From contig JBCCYN010000077.1 of NCBI GenBank assembly GCA_039189655.1, positions 1 to 21,345 on the forward strand: a DNA stretch of 21,345 nt, read 5' to 3'. The first letter of the stretch is position 1; each line of letters opens with the position of its first letter. The notes under the pieces are model-generated. The model saw only the letters and a program-made list of their open reading frames with translations. It was not told where the DNA came from and made no database searches. The stretch is from Acuticoccus sp039189655. Its GTDB lineage: Bacteria > Pseudomonadota > Alphaproteobacteria > Rhizobiales > Amorphaceae. Positions 15,277 to 21,345 of the stretch are shown here, piece by piece. The position numbers and the translations under genes are program-made.

Positions 15277-15555
15277 CTATTCATCGAGCCCGGGCGGTGA
15301 TGGCAATGGAATGTCCTCCAACGTCAGCCCGCTGTTGAGGACACCCAAAAACGCCGCAAAGATGAACCCTGACCCAATAGTGGTGATGATCAGCTTGCGC
15401 CAAAGGCGAGGTTGGGCGGGCGCGCCACGGTCTGCACCGGCAACCGTGGCGTCTTCCGGATCAGGATCGCGCCGCCCCCAAGGGAGTACGGCGAAAAGCA
15501 GTATCCACCAGATGATAAAGTAAACGGCAATGGCGCTGCCCAGACCGATCCCCAA
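15277..15555 (-). CDS. DUF1467-family small membrane protein
   Basis: A 92-residue protein with two hydrophobic segments (about 6-25, AIAVYFIIWWILLFAVLPWG, and 55-72, LIITTIGSGFIFAAFLGV) joined by a polar loop containing GADRGAPAQPRLWRK, and ending LTLEDIPLPSP. This matches the alphaproteobacterial DUF1467 family, which is usually found directly after methylmalonyl-CoA epimerase; no function is known. The start is TTG 15555, two nucleotides after the mce stop, with GGAAGAGG about 7 nt upstream inside mce, so translation is probably coupled. The gene is the last of its block here; in many relatives proS follows, but here a convergent dioxygenase gene does. Confidence 0.85.
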   Translation of the reverse strand: MGIGLGSAIAVYFIIWWILLFAVLPWGRRDPDPEDATVAGADRGAPAQPRLWRKLIITTIGSGFIFAAFLGVLNSGLTLEDIPLPSPPGLDE

Positions 15556-15557
15556 CC

Positions 15558-15962
15558 CTACACCTCTTCCAATTCGGTGAGCACGCCACCGATGTCTTTG
15601 GGATGCAGGAATAAAACGGGTTTACCGTGGGCGCCGATTTTGGGGCGACCGTCGCCAAGCACACGCGCGCCCGCATTCGTCAGTTGCGCTGCCGCCGCCT
15701 CGATATCGGGAACCTCGTAGCAGATGTGATGCATACCCCCGGAAGGGTTACGCTCCAAAAACGCTGCGATGGGCGAAGCTTCGCCCAAAGGCTCCAAGAG
15801 CTCAATCTTGGTGTTCGGGAGTTCCACGAATACAACGCGCACACCGTGTTCGGGAAGATCTTGTGGCGCTGAAACCTTTGCGCCCAGGGCGTTGCGGTAA
15901 AGGGCGGAGGCCGCCGCCACATCAGGCGTCGCCACGGCGACATGGTTGAGCCGTCCGATCAT
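15558..15962 (-). CDS. mce: Methylmalonyl-CoA epimerase
   Basis: Interconverts (S)- and (R)-methylmalonyl-CoA between propionyl-CoA carboxylase and methylmalonyl-CoA mutase, in the cytosol. The 134-residue product has the vicinal-oxygen-chelate fold in two halves. Metal ligands are visible as His7 (LNHVAVATPD), the histidines of GGMHHICYEVPDIEAA and the C-terminal glutamate in GGVLTELEE; VKIELLEPL-type sequence (TKIELLEPLG) closes the first half. ATG 15962 has GGAAGG about 9 nt upstream. It sits between rnj and the DUF1467 gene, its usual alphaproteobacterial position. birA lies in the same block, and the carboxylase producing this substrate is biotin-dependent, which gives a metabolic link. 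No anomalies are seen. Confidence 0.94.
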   Translation of the reverse strand: MIGRLNHVAVATPDVAAASALYRNALGAKVSAPQDLPEHGVRVVFVELPNTKIELLEPLGEASPIAAFLERNPSGGMHHICYEVPDIEAAAAQLTNAGARVLGDGRPKIGAHGKPVLFLHPKDIGGVLTELEEV

Positions 15963-16045
15963 GGTTCTTGCCCTTCCATCATCCCCTGATCGTCACTTGC
16001 CTCTTATGTTGTCGCCCCACCAGACCGAAGCAGACGCACAACGCC

Positions 16046-17722
16046 CTACCCGGCAGTGGCGACGAACACGTGGCAGATGGGCTTTTTGCCCCACCGGTGC
16101 GCCATGTGGGACCGGATCGCCCGGCGGGCAGCTTTGGCCACCACGTCCCGGTCCCGGCGCCGATGGCGGGGGATACTGTCGATGGCGCTCTCCACCGCGT
16201 CGATGAGGGTTTCTCGAAATCGATCCCCATCGTTGTCTCGGGTGGGGATGCCGATGGTGACGATATCGGGATCATCGTCCAGCTCGAACCGGTCATCAAG
16301 CGTCACCGAGGCCGCCACTACTCCGGCATAGGCTAGGGCTTGGCGCTCACGCACGTTGGCATCCTCGGAGGTGCGCAACAGACGCCCGTCAAGCAGGAGG
16401 ACATCGGTGAAGACCTCGTCGATCACCTGGGCAGGGGTGGGCGACAGACGCACCATCTTGCCGTTCTCCGTGACCACCACCTCGTCGATCCCCGCATCGC
16501 GCGCAAGGGCCGCCTGGGCCGTGAGGTGCATTGCCTCCCCGTGGACGGGCACCACCACCTGGGGCTTGAGGAGCCGGTACATCTCCAAAAGCTCCTCACG
16601 GCGCGGGTGGCCGGAGGTGTGGACGAGGGCGTCGTGGTCGGTCACCACCTCGATCCCCTGGCGCACCAGCCCGTTCACCACCGCGTTCACCGCCTTCTCG
16701 TTGCCTGGAATGGTGCGGGAGGAGAAAATCACCCGGTCCATGGACGATAGGGCAACGCGGGGGTGGTCGTCGTTGGCAATGCGGGCAAGTGCGGCACGTT
16801 CCTCGCCCTGGCTGCCGGTAAGGAGGATCAACACCTTGTCTTTGGGAAGGTGCCCGAAATCGTCCTCCGACAGGGGTGCGGGAAGGCCGTCCATGAGACC
16901 GCACTCTGTGGCCACACCGATCACCCGCCGCATGGCGCGACCCATGACCACCACATGCCGGTCGGCGGCGACGGCCGCTTCGAAGATCGCACGGATACGC
17001 GAGACGTTGGATGAGAATGCAGTGACCGCAACCCGGTGGGGGGCGGTGGCCACCAGCTCTTTGATGTGGGTGGCCACATCGGCCTCGGAAGGAGAATGGC
17101 CCACCCGCGTCGCATTGGTGGAGTCGGACATCATGGCAAGGATGCCGCCATCGCCCAGCGCTTTAAAGCGGTCGAGGTCTATGGGTTCGCCCACGCCGGG
17201 CGTTGGGTCGATCTTCCAGTCGCCCGAGTGGACGACGGTGCCAAGGTCGGTGGCAATGGCGAGCGCATTCGGCTCGGGGATCGAGTGGGAAACGGGAATG
17301 AGTTCCACCCGAAAAGGGCTTAGATCGAGCGTCGCGCCCTGCTCCACCACGTGCACGTCGGGATAGACTTCTCGCCCGTTCTCCGTGGCCTTTGCCCGTA
17401 ACAGTCCTGCGGTGAAGCGCGTGGCGTAGACCGGTGCTTTAAGGCGGGGCCAAAGCTCCAAGAGTGCGCCGTAGTGGTCCTCGTGGGCATGGGTGAGGAT
17501 AATGCCGATGAGGTCGTCCCGCTCCTCCTCGATGAAGCCGATGTCCGGCAACACCAGGTCGATCCCCGGAGTAACCCGCTGGTCGGCAAAGGTGACGCCG
17601 CAGTCGACCATGAGCCAGGATTTCGCGTGGGGCGGGCCGTAGCCATAAAGGCCCAAGTTCATGCCGATTTCGCCGACACCCCCCAGGGGCAGGAAGACGA
17701 ACTCCGCGGTGGGCTCAGTCAT
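16046..17722 (-). CDS. rnj: Ribonuclease J
   Basis: Metallo-beta-lactamase/beta-CASP ribonuclease for RNA maturation and decay, acting as an endonuclease and 5'-3' exonuclease in bacteria studied. The 558-residue product begins with EFVFLPLGGVGEIGMNL (7-23). The zinc-binding motif HAHEDH is at 78-83, SHSIPEP follows, HSGDWKID carries another metal-ligand region, and HTSGHPRREEL and PVHGEAMHL lie in the beta-CASP/RNA-binding part. The C-terminal domain ends near KKPICHVFV. ATG 17722 overlaps the birA stop as ATGA, with GGAG about 6 nt upstream inside birA, so the two are coupled. The gap to mce is 83 nt. In some alphaproteobacteria a type III pantothenate kinase gene lies between birA and rnj; here it is absent. 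Confidence 0.96.
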   Translation of the reverse strand: MTEPTAEFVFLPLGGVGEIGMNLGLYGYGPPHAKSWLMVDCGVTFADQRVTPGIDLVLPDIGFIEEERDDLIGIILTHAHEDHYGALLELWPRLKAPVYATRFTAGLLRAKATENGREVYPDVHVVEQGATLDLSPFRVELIPVSHSIPEPNALAIATDLGTVVHSGDWKIDPTPGVGEPIDLDRFKALGDGGILAMMSDSTNATRVGHSPSEADVATHIKELVATAPHRVAVTAFSSNVSRIRAIFEAAVAADRHVVVMGRAMRRVIGVATECGLMDGLPAPLSEDDFGHLPKDKVLILLTGSQGEERAALARIANDDHPRVALSSMDRVIFSSRTIPGNEKAVNAVVNGLVRQGIEVVTDHDALVHTSGHPRREELLEMYRLLKPQVVVPVHGEAMHLTAQAALARDAGIDEVVVTENGKMVRLSPTPAQVIDEVFTDVLLLDGRLLRTSEDANVRERQALAYAGVVAASVTLDDRFELDDDPDIVTIGIPTRDNDGDRFRETLIDAVESAIDSIPRHRRRDRDVVAKAARRAIRSHMAHRWGKKPICHVFVATAG

Positions 17723-18450
17723 AGGGGCTCCGTGCGCACAAAAACGTCACCAGCGGCGACAAGGCGGGTGGCGCCCCCCTCCTCCTCTAAGATGAGCCGG
17801 CCCTCAGGATCTAGCCCCAGGAAGCGGCCATGCGCCGTCCCACGATCGTAGCGCACAGTAACGGGCTCGCCGAGGCCCACGGCCCGTTGAAGCCACCTTT
17901 GACGAATGTTCCGCGGGCCCACTGTGTCTTGAAGGACCGCCAGAACGGCGGCGACGGCCGGTCGCAGCGCCGCAAAGATCCCATCTTTGGTCACGTGAGT
18001 TCGATGGGCAGCAAGATGGGTTGCCGGAGCGTCTGGCGGGTGATGAGCAACGTTGACGCCATAGCCGATCACAGTGCTGCGGCTCGCCGATCGACCCTGA
18101 ACGCTTGTTTCGATGAGAATGCCGGCGCACTTCTTGCCATCGATGAGCACATCGTTGGGCCATTTTAGCGCCGGGTCAAAGCCGTTCGCGCAGAGGGCAT
18201 CGGCGAGCGCCACCGCCGCACCCAAGGGGAGAATACCGAACGCTTCCGGGGCGAAATGACCGCTGAAGGCAAAGGTCGCGTAGAGGTTTCCGGCCTCAGA
18301 AACCCAGGCTCTGCCCCGCCGGCCCCGCCCCGCCAGTTGCCGTTCCGCCGTGAGCCAGAATGGCCCCTCCCCGGCCCGCAGGTGCGCCATCGCCTCATCG
18401 TTGGTGGAACCCACATCACCAAGGCGGATGACGGTATCTTCGTCCCTCAA
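17719..18450 (-). CDS. birA: Biotin--[acetyl-CoA-carboxylase] ligase
   Basis: Activates biotin with ATP and attaches it to a lysine of carboxylase biotin carriers. The catalytic domain starts at once: STNDEAM (15-21), the biotinyl-AMP loop GRGRRGRAW (41-49), GNLYATF (54-60) and KWPNDVLIDGKKCAG (96-110) with the catalytic lysine. There is no N-terminal DNA-binding domain, so this is a ligase-only (class I) BirA; 243 residues is typical. A C-terminal SH3-like domain contains VTVRYDRGTAHGRFLGLD. The start is TTG 18450, whose last two bases overlap the nuoN stop (TTGA), with no strong ribosome site, indicating translation by coupling to nuoN. The next ATG is well inside the catalytic domain, which excludes it. 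Confidence 0.94.
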   Translation of the reverse strand: MRDEDTVIRLGDVGSTNDEAMAHLRAGEGPFWLTAERQLAGRGRRGRAWVSEAGNLYATFAFSGHFAPEAFGILPLGAAVALADALCANGFDPALKWPNDVLIDGKKCAGILIETSVQGRSASRSTVIGYGVNVAHHPPDAPATHLAAHRTHVTKDGIFAALRPAVAAVLAVLQDTVGPRNIRQRWLQRAVGLGEPVTVRYDRGTAHGRFLGLDPEGRLILEEEGGATRLVAAGDVFVRTEPL

Positions 18451-19892
18451 AAGAGGCTCTGCGCCGCCACGGTGGCAGCGGACAAAATGGGCGTCCAGAC
18501 AAGGAAGAACAAGATGGAGAACGCCCCCGATACGCCAAGGACGACGCGCAGCTCGCCGGGGGTGGGTTCAAAATGGTCGCGGGGCTCGTCCATCATCATG
18601 ATCTTGATGATCCGCAAATAGTAGAACGCCGACACCGCCGACGCGAGGACGCCAATCACCGCCAGGGGAATGAGGTCGGCCTCCACCGCGGCGAGGAACA
18701 CATAAAACTTTGCGAAAAAACCGACGAGTGGCGGAATGCCCGCGAGAGAAAACAGAAGGAGCATGAAGATGGCCGCGGTCCACGGTTTTGTCCGCACGAG
18801 GCCCGTCAGGTCGGTGATGTCCTCCACCATCCCCTCATCGGCCCGCCGCATGGCAAGAATGCAGGAAAAGGCCCCGAGGGTGGTGGCAAGGTAGACCGTC
18901 ATATAGATGATGACACCGATGACCCCTTGCTCGGTGCCGGCCGCAAGTCCCACCAGCGCGTAGCCGATGTGGCCGATGGAAGAATAAGCCATCAGCCGCT
19001 TGATGTTGGTTTGTCCGATGGCGGCAAACGCGCCCAGCACCATGGACATGATGGCCAGGAAAATCACGATCTGCTGCCACTGGATGAGGGCCGGCGCGAA
19101 GGCATCCATGACCACGCGAACGAAGAGCGCCATGGCCGCCACCTTTGGCGCTGCCGCGAGAAACGCCGTCACCGGGGTGGGCGCGCCTTCATAGACGTCC
19201 GGTGTCCACATGTGGAACGGGACCGCCGAAACTTTGAAGGCGAGCCCCGCCAGCACGAAGACGAGACCGAAGACGACGCCCAAACCGACGCCCCCCTCCT
19301 CGCTCAGTGCCGCAGCGATGCCGGCAAACTGCGTGGCGCCGGTAAAGCCGTAGATCAGGCTGATCCCATAAAGCAGCATCCCCGAGGAAAGGGCGCCCAG
19401 CACAAAATACTTCAGCCCCGCCTCGGTGGAGCGGATGGAATCGCGGTTGATGGAGACGGCGACGTAAATGGCGAGGGACTGGAGTTCCAGGCCGAGATAA
19501 ACGCCGATCATATCGCCGGCGGAAATCATCAGCATCATCCCCAGCGTGCCGAGGAGGATGAGGACGGGATATTCAAAGCGCGGAAAACTCTGGTGGCGGG
19601 CGTAGGCCATGGTCATGGCCACCGAGACCGCCGCACCGATGAGCGTCAGCACTTTCAGGTAGCGGGAAAACCCGTCCGATATGAACGAGCCGCCAAAGGT
19701 TTCCCCTTCCGGCTTGAACCCGGCGAGGATGATGATGGCGATCGTAAAGGTGACGATCGTCAGGAAGCTCACCGCCGGGGCGGCGTTCTCACGACGAGAA
19801 AAGACCCCGAAAACCAAAAGCCCCAGCGCCGCGAGCGCCATGAGAATTTCGGGCAGGACGGGCAACAGGTCAGGAAAGGCGGTGGCGTTCAT
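18447..19892 (-). CDS. nuoN: NADH-quinone oxidoreductase subunit N
   Basis: Membrane-arm antiporter-like subunit of respiratory complex I, taking part in proton pumping. About 14 hydrophobic helices are visible over 481 residues, the usual length. Conserved elements include GLELQSLAIYVAVS, then AGLKYFVLGALSSGMLLYG in the first half, FKVSAVPFHMWTPDVYEGAP (the lysine/proline-broken helix of the pumping channel) and GQTNIKRLMAYSSIGHIGY. ATG 19892 lies 3 nt after the nuoM stop without a clear Shine-Dalgarno, so coupling is likely. It ends by overlapping birA. No sign of a defect. Confidence 0.97.
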   Translation of the reverse strand: MNATAFPDLLPVLPEILMALAALGLLVFGVFSRRENAAPAVSFLTIVTFTIAIIILAGFKPEGETFGGSFISDGFSRYLKVLTLIGAAVSVAMTMAYARHQSFPRFEYPVLILLGTLGMMLMISAGDMIGVYLGLELQSLAIYVAVSINRDSIRSTEAGLKYFVLGALSSGMLLYGISLIYGFTGATQFAGIAAALSEEGGVGLGVVFGLVFVLAGLAFKVSAVPFHMWTPDVYEGAPTPVTAFLAAAPKVAAMALFVRVVMDAFAPALIQWQQIVIFLAIMSMVLGAFAAIGQTNIKRLMAYSSIGHIGYALVGLAAGTEQGVIGVIIYMTVYLATTLGAFSCILAMRRADEGMVEDITDLTGLVRTKPWTAAIFMLLLFSLAGIPPLVGFFAKFYVFLAAVEADLIPLAVIGVLASAVSAFYYLRIIKIMMMDEPRDHFEPTPGELRVVLGVSGAFSILFFLVWTPILSAATVAAQSLF

Positions 19893-19895
19893 GGG

Positions 19896-21345
19896 TCAGT
19901 GCGCCGCCGGCTCTTCGGAGGTCGAGTGATCGCCTCCCTCGTGGGAATCGCTGTGGCTGCCGTCATGGTCGTCGCCGTGGCCGGCATCATGGTCATCGCC
20001 GTGCCCCCCGTCCACCGCCATACCGGCCGCAGCCATCCCCTCCCGGGTGGCATCGGCGGAAGAGCCGGCGGTGACATCAAGGCCGCTCACATCCACCACG
20101 GGCGTCGTTTGGGGTCGGCGGGACTCTGCAATGTCGGAAATGAGTGCGTTCACCGACGCATCGGTGACGTTGAGCACAGGGTCGGTGTGGATGCCGAACA
20201 AGATGGTGAGCACCACCAGCGGCACGAGGATGAACTTTTCCCGCAGATTAAGGTCGCTCATGCGGCGCATGGATTCTTTTTCCAATGGCCCGAGCACCAC
20301 CTTGCGGTAAAGTAAAAGCGCATAGGACGCCGACAGGATTACGCCCGTGGTGGCAAAGACGGCGGTGACGGTAGAGACTTTGTAGGTCCCCACCAAGGAC
20401 AGGAATTCGCCGACGAAGCCGGATGTGCCCGGAAGGCCCACATTGGCCATGGTGAACACCAGGAAAGCGGTGGCGTACCAGGGCATCCGGTTGATGAGGC
20501 CGCCATAGGCGGAGATTTCGCGGGTGTGGGTGCGGTCGTAGACGACGCCCACGCAAAGGAAGAGGGCCGCCGAGACGATGCCGTGGGACAGCATCAAGTA
20601 AATGGCGCCCTGAATACCTTGGACGTTCATGGTGAAAATGCCCATGGTCACAAAGGCCATGTGGGCCACGGACGAATAGGCGATGAGCTTTTTCATGTCC
20701 TTTTGGGCAAGCGCCGTCAGCGAGGTGACGATGACAGCGATGACCGAAAGCAGGAACACGAGCCAGGCAAGGTCCGCCGACGCATCGGGGAACATGGGAA
20801 GGGAAAACCGTAAAAACCCGTAGCCACCCATTTTCAGCAGGATGCCGGCAAGGATCACCGAGCCGGCTGTGGGCGCTTCCACGTGCGCGTCGGGAAGCCA
20901 GGTGTGCACCGGCCACATGGGCATTTTGACGGCAAAGGACGCAAAGAACGCGAACCAGAGCCACATCTGCATATCGGCTGGGAATTGGTAAACGAGAAGA
21001 TCGGGGATCTGTGTTGTTCCGCTCTCCCAATACATTGTGATGATGGCAATGAGCATCAGCAACGAGCCGGTGAGCGTATAAAGGAAGAACTTGAAAGTGG
21101 CGTAGATCCGCCGCGGCCCGCCCCAAATGCCGATGATGAGGAACATCGGGATGAGGCCGCCTTCAAAGAACACGTAGAAAATTACGATATCGAGCGCGCA
21201 GAAGACGCCGATCATCAAGGTTTCGAGGATTAAGAAGGCCACCATGTACTCGCGCACCCGTACGGTGACGGAGCGCCAGCTCGCCAGGATGCAGAACGGC
21301 ATCAGGAAGGTGGTGAGGATGACGAAGAGCAGCGAGATGCCATCA
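19896..21345 (-). CDS. nuoM: NADH-quinone oxidoreductase subunit M, 5' end outside window
   Basis: Proton-pumping membrane subunit of complex I; 483 codons are visible and the frame stays open to the window edge, beginning within DGISLLFVILTTFL, so the first 80-90 residues (estimate) are missing. The ATG at 21302 is internal, not the start. Key channel residues can be seen: the glutamate in VFFEGGLIPMF (about 21164), the lysine in FAVKMPMWPVHTWLPDAH (about 20927) and GILLKMGGYG. LMLSHGIVSAALFL and GFVGEFL are typical. After the last membrane helix (VLNVTDASVNAL) the protein continues for about 75 residues, ending in a His/Asp-rich repeated tail that ordinary NuoM lacks. nuoN follows 3 nt later. 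Confidence 0.96.
   Translation of the reverse strand, partial: DGISLLFVILTTFLMPFCILASWRSVTVRVREYMVAFLILETLMIGVFCALDIVIFYVFFEGGLIPMFLIIGIWGGPRRIYATFKFFLYTLTGSLLMLIAIITMYWESGTTQIPDLLVYQFPADMQMWLWFAFFASFAVKMPMWPVHTWLPDAHVEAPTAGSVILAGILLKMGGYGFLRFSLPMFPDASADLAWLVFLLSVIAVIVTSLTALAQKDMKKLIAYSSVAHMAFVTMGIFTMNVQGIQGAIYLMLSHGIVSAALFLCVGVVYDRTHTREISAYGGLINRMPWYATAFLVFTMANVGLPGTSGFVGEFLSLVGTYKVSTVTAVFATTGVILSASYALLLYRKVVLGPLEKESMRRMSDLNLREKFILVPLVVLTILFGIHTDPVLNVTDASVNALISDIAESRRPQTTPVVDVSGLDVTAGSSADATREGMAAAGMAVDGGHGDDHDAGHGDDHDGSHSDSHEGGDHSTSEEPAAH
19899..20009 (-). repeat. His/Asp-rich octapeptide repeats at the NuoM C-terminus
   Basis: The last 37 residues of NuoM are built on an 8-residue period: GGHGDDHD, AGHGDDHD, GSHSDSHE and a decayed GGDHSTSE, ending EPAAH. 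They contain eight histidines and many acidic residues. At the DNA level, the first two 24-nt units (19962-19985 and 19986-20009) are identical at 19 of 24 positions, consistent with tandem duplication. Alternating His and Asp suggests binding of zinc, nickel or copper, but this is inference. Confidence 0.8.

Noticed and set aside
18573..20315. 580-codon open frame on the plus strand, opposite nuoN/nuoM
   Set aside because: It is antisense to two unmistakable complex I genes and its translation is His/Arg/Asp-rich without any domain, as expected from the reverse of strongly G/C-third-position coding DNA.

Overview
The window is GC-rich, densely coded DNA from an alphaproteobacterium. The strongest argument is the minus-strand order nuoM-nuoN-birA-rnj-mce-DUF1467, a recurring alphaproteobacterial neighbourhood. 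The non-repressor BirA, bacterial RNase J and bacterial-type homospermidine synthase all fit. I cannot name the genus; a Hyphomicrobiales-like lineage is a reasonable guess.

Left third (1-6319, all minus strand): a polyamine-flavoured region. In transcription order it holds speD (AdoMet decarboxylase), a 376-bp gap, a three-gene ABC importer (binding protein, fused double permease, ATPase) and hss (homospermidine synthase). The importer is of the iron/phosphonate/putrescine superfamily. Its substrate is not evident: the binding protein lacks the adjacent tyrosine pair of classical ferric-binding proteins. No speE (spermidine synthase) is visible. A strong nested inverted repeat sits at the left edge.

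Middle (6456-11723, plus strand): divergent from speD is a compact operon of a PadR-family regulator, an RND periplasmic adaptor and an RND pump. A perfect 10-bp-arm inverted repeat (6456-6484) just before the regulator is a good candidate operator. The pump has two extra membrane segments in its central region. Near its C-terminus, codon usage shows two compensating 1-nt frameshifts about 98 nt apart.

Next (11962-15159, plus strand): an Atm1-type ABC exporter, then a phytanoyl-CoA-dioxygenase-family Fe(II)/2-oxoglutarate oxygenase that starts at a TTG codon behind a perfect Shine-Dalgarno. Between them lie three ATTGG/CCAAT half-sites. A two-tier hairpin at 15196-15234 separates this gene from the convergent minus-strand block.

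Right third (15277-21345, minus strand): nuoM (5' end outside the window, with a His/Asp-rich repeated C-terminal tail), nuoN, birA, rnj, mce and a DUF1467 membrane protein. These are tightly packed, with overlaps and TTG starts. Complex I, biotin loading of carboxylases and methylmalonyl-CoA epimerisation are linked metabolically (propionyl-CoA carboxylation by a biotin enzyme, then epimerisation); RNase J is a housekeeping neighbour.

No tRNA, rRNA, CRISPR array, insertion sequence or phage gene was seen. The most second-look-worthy items are the frameshift pair in the RND pump, the PadR operator, the hss-ABC-speD association, the NuoM metal-binding-like tail and the left-edge alternative hairpins. 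None of these amounts by itself to a clearly new system.
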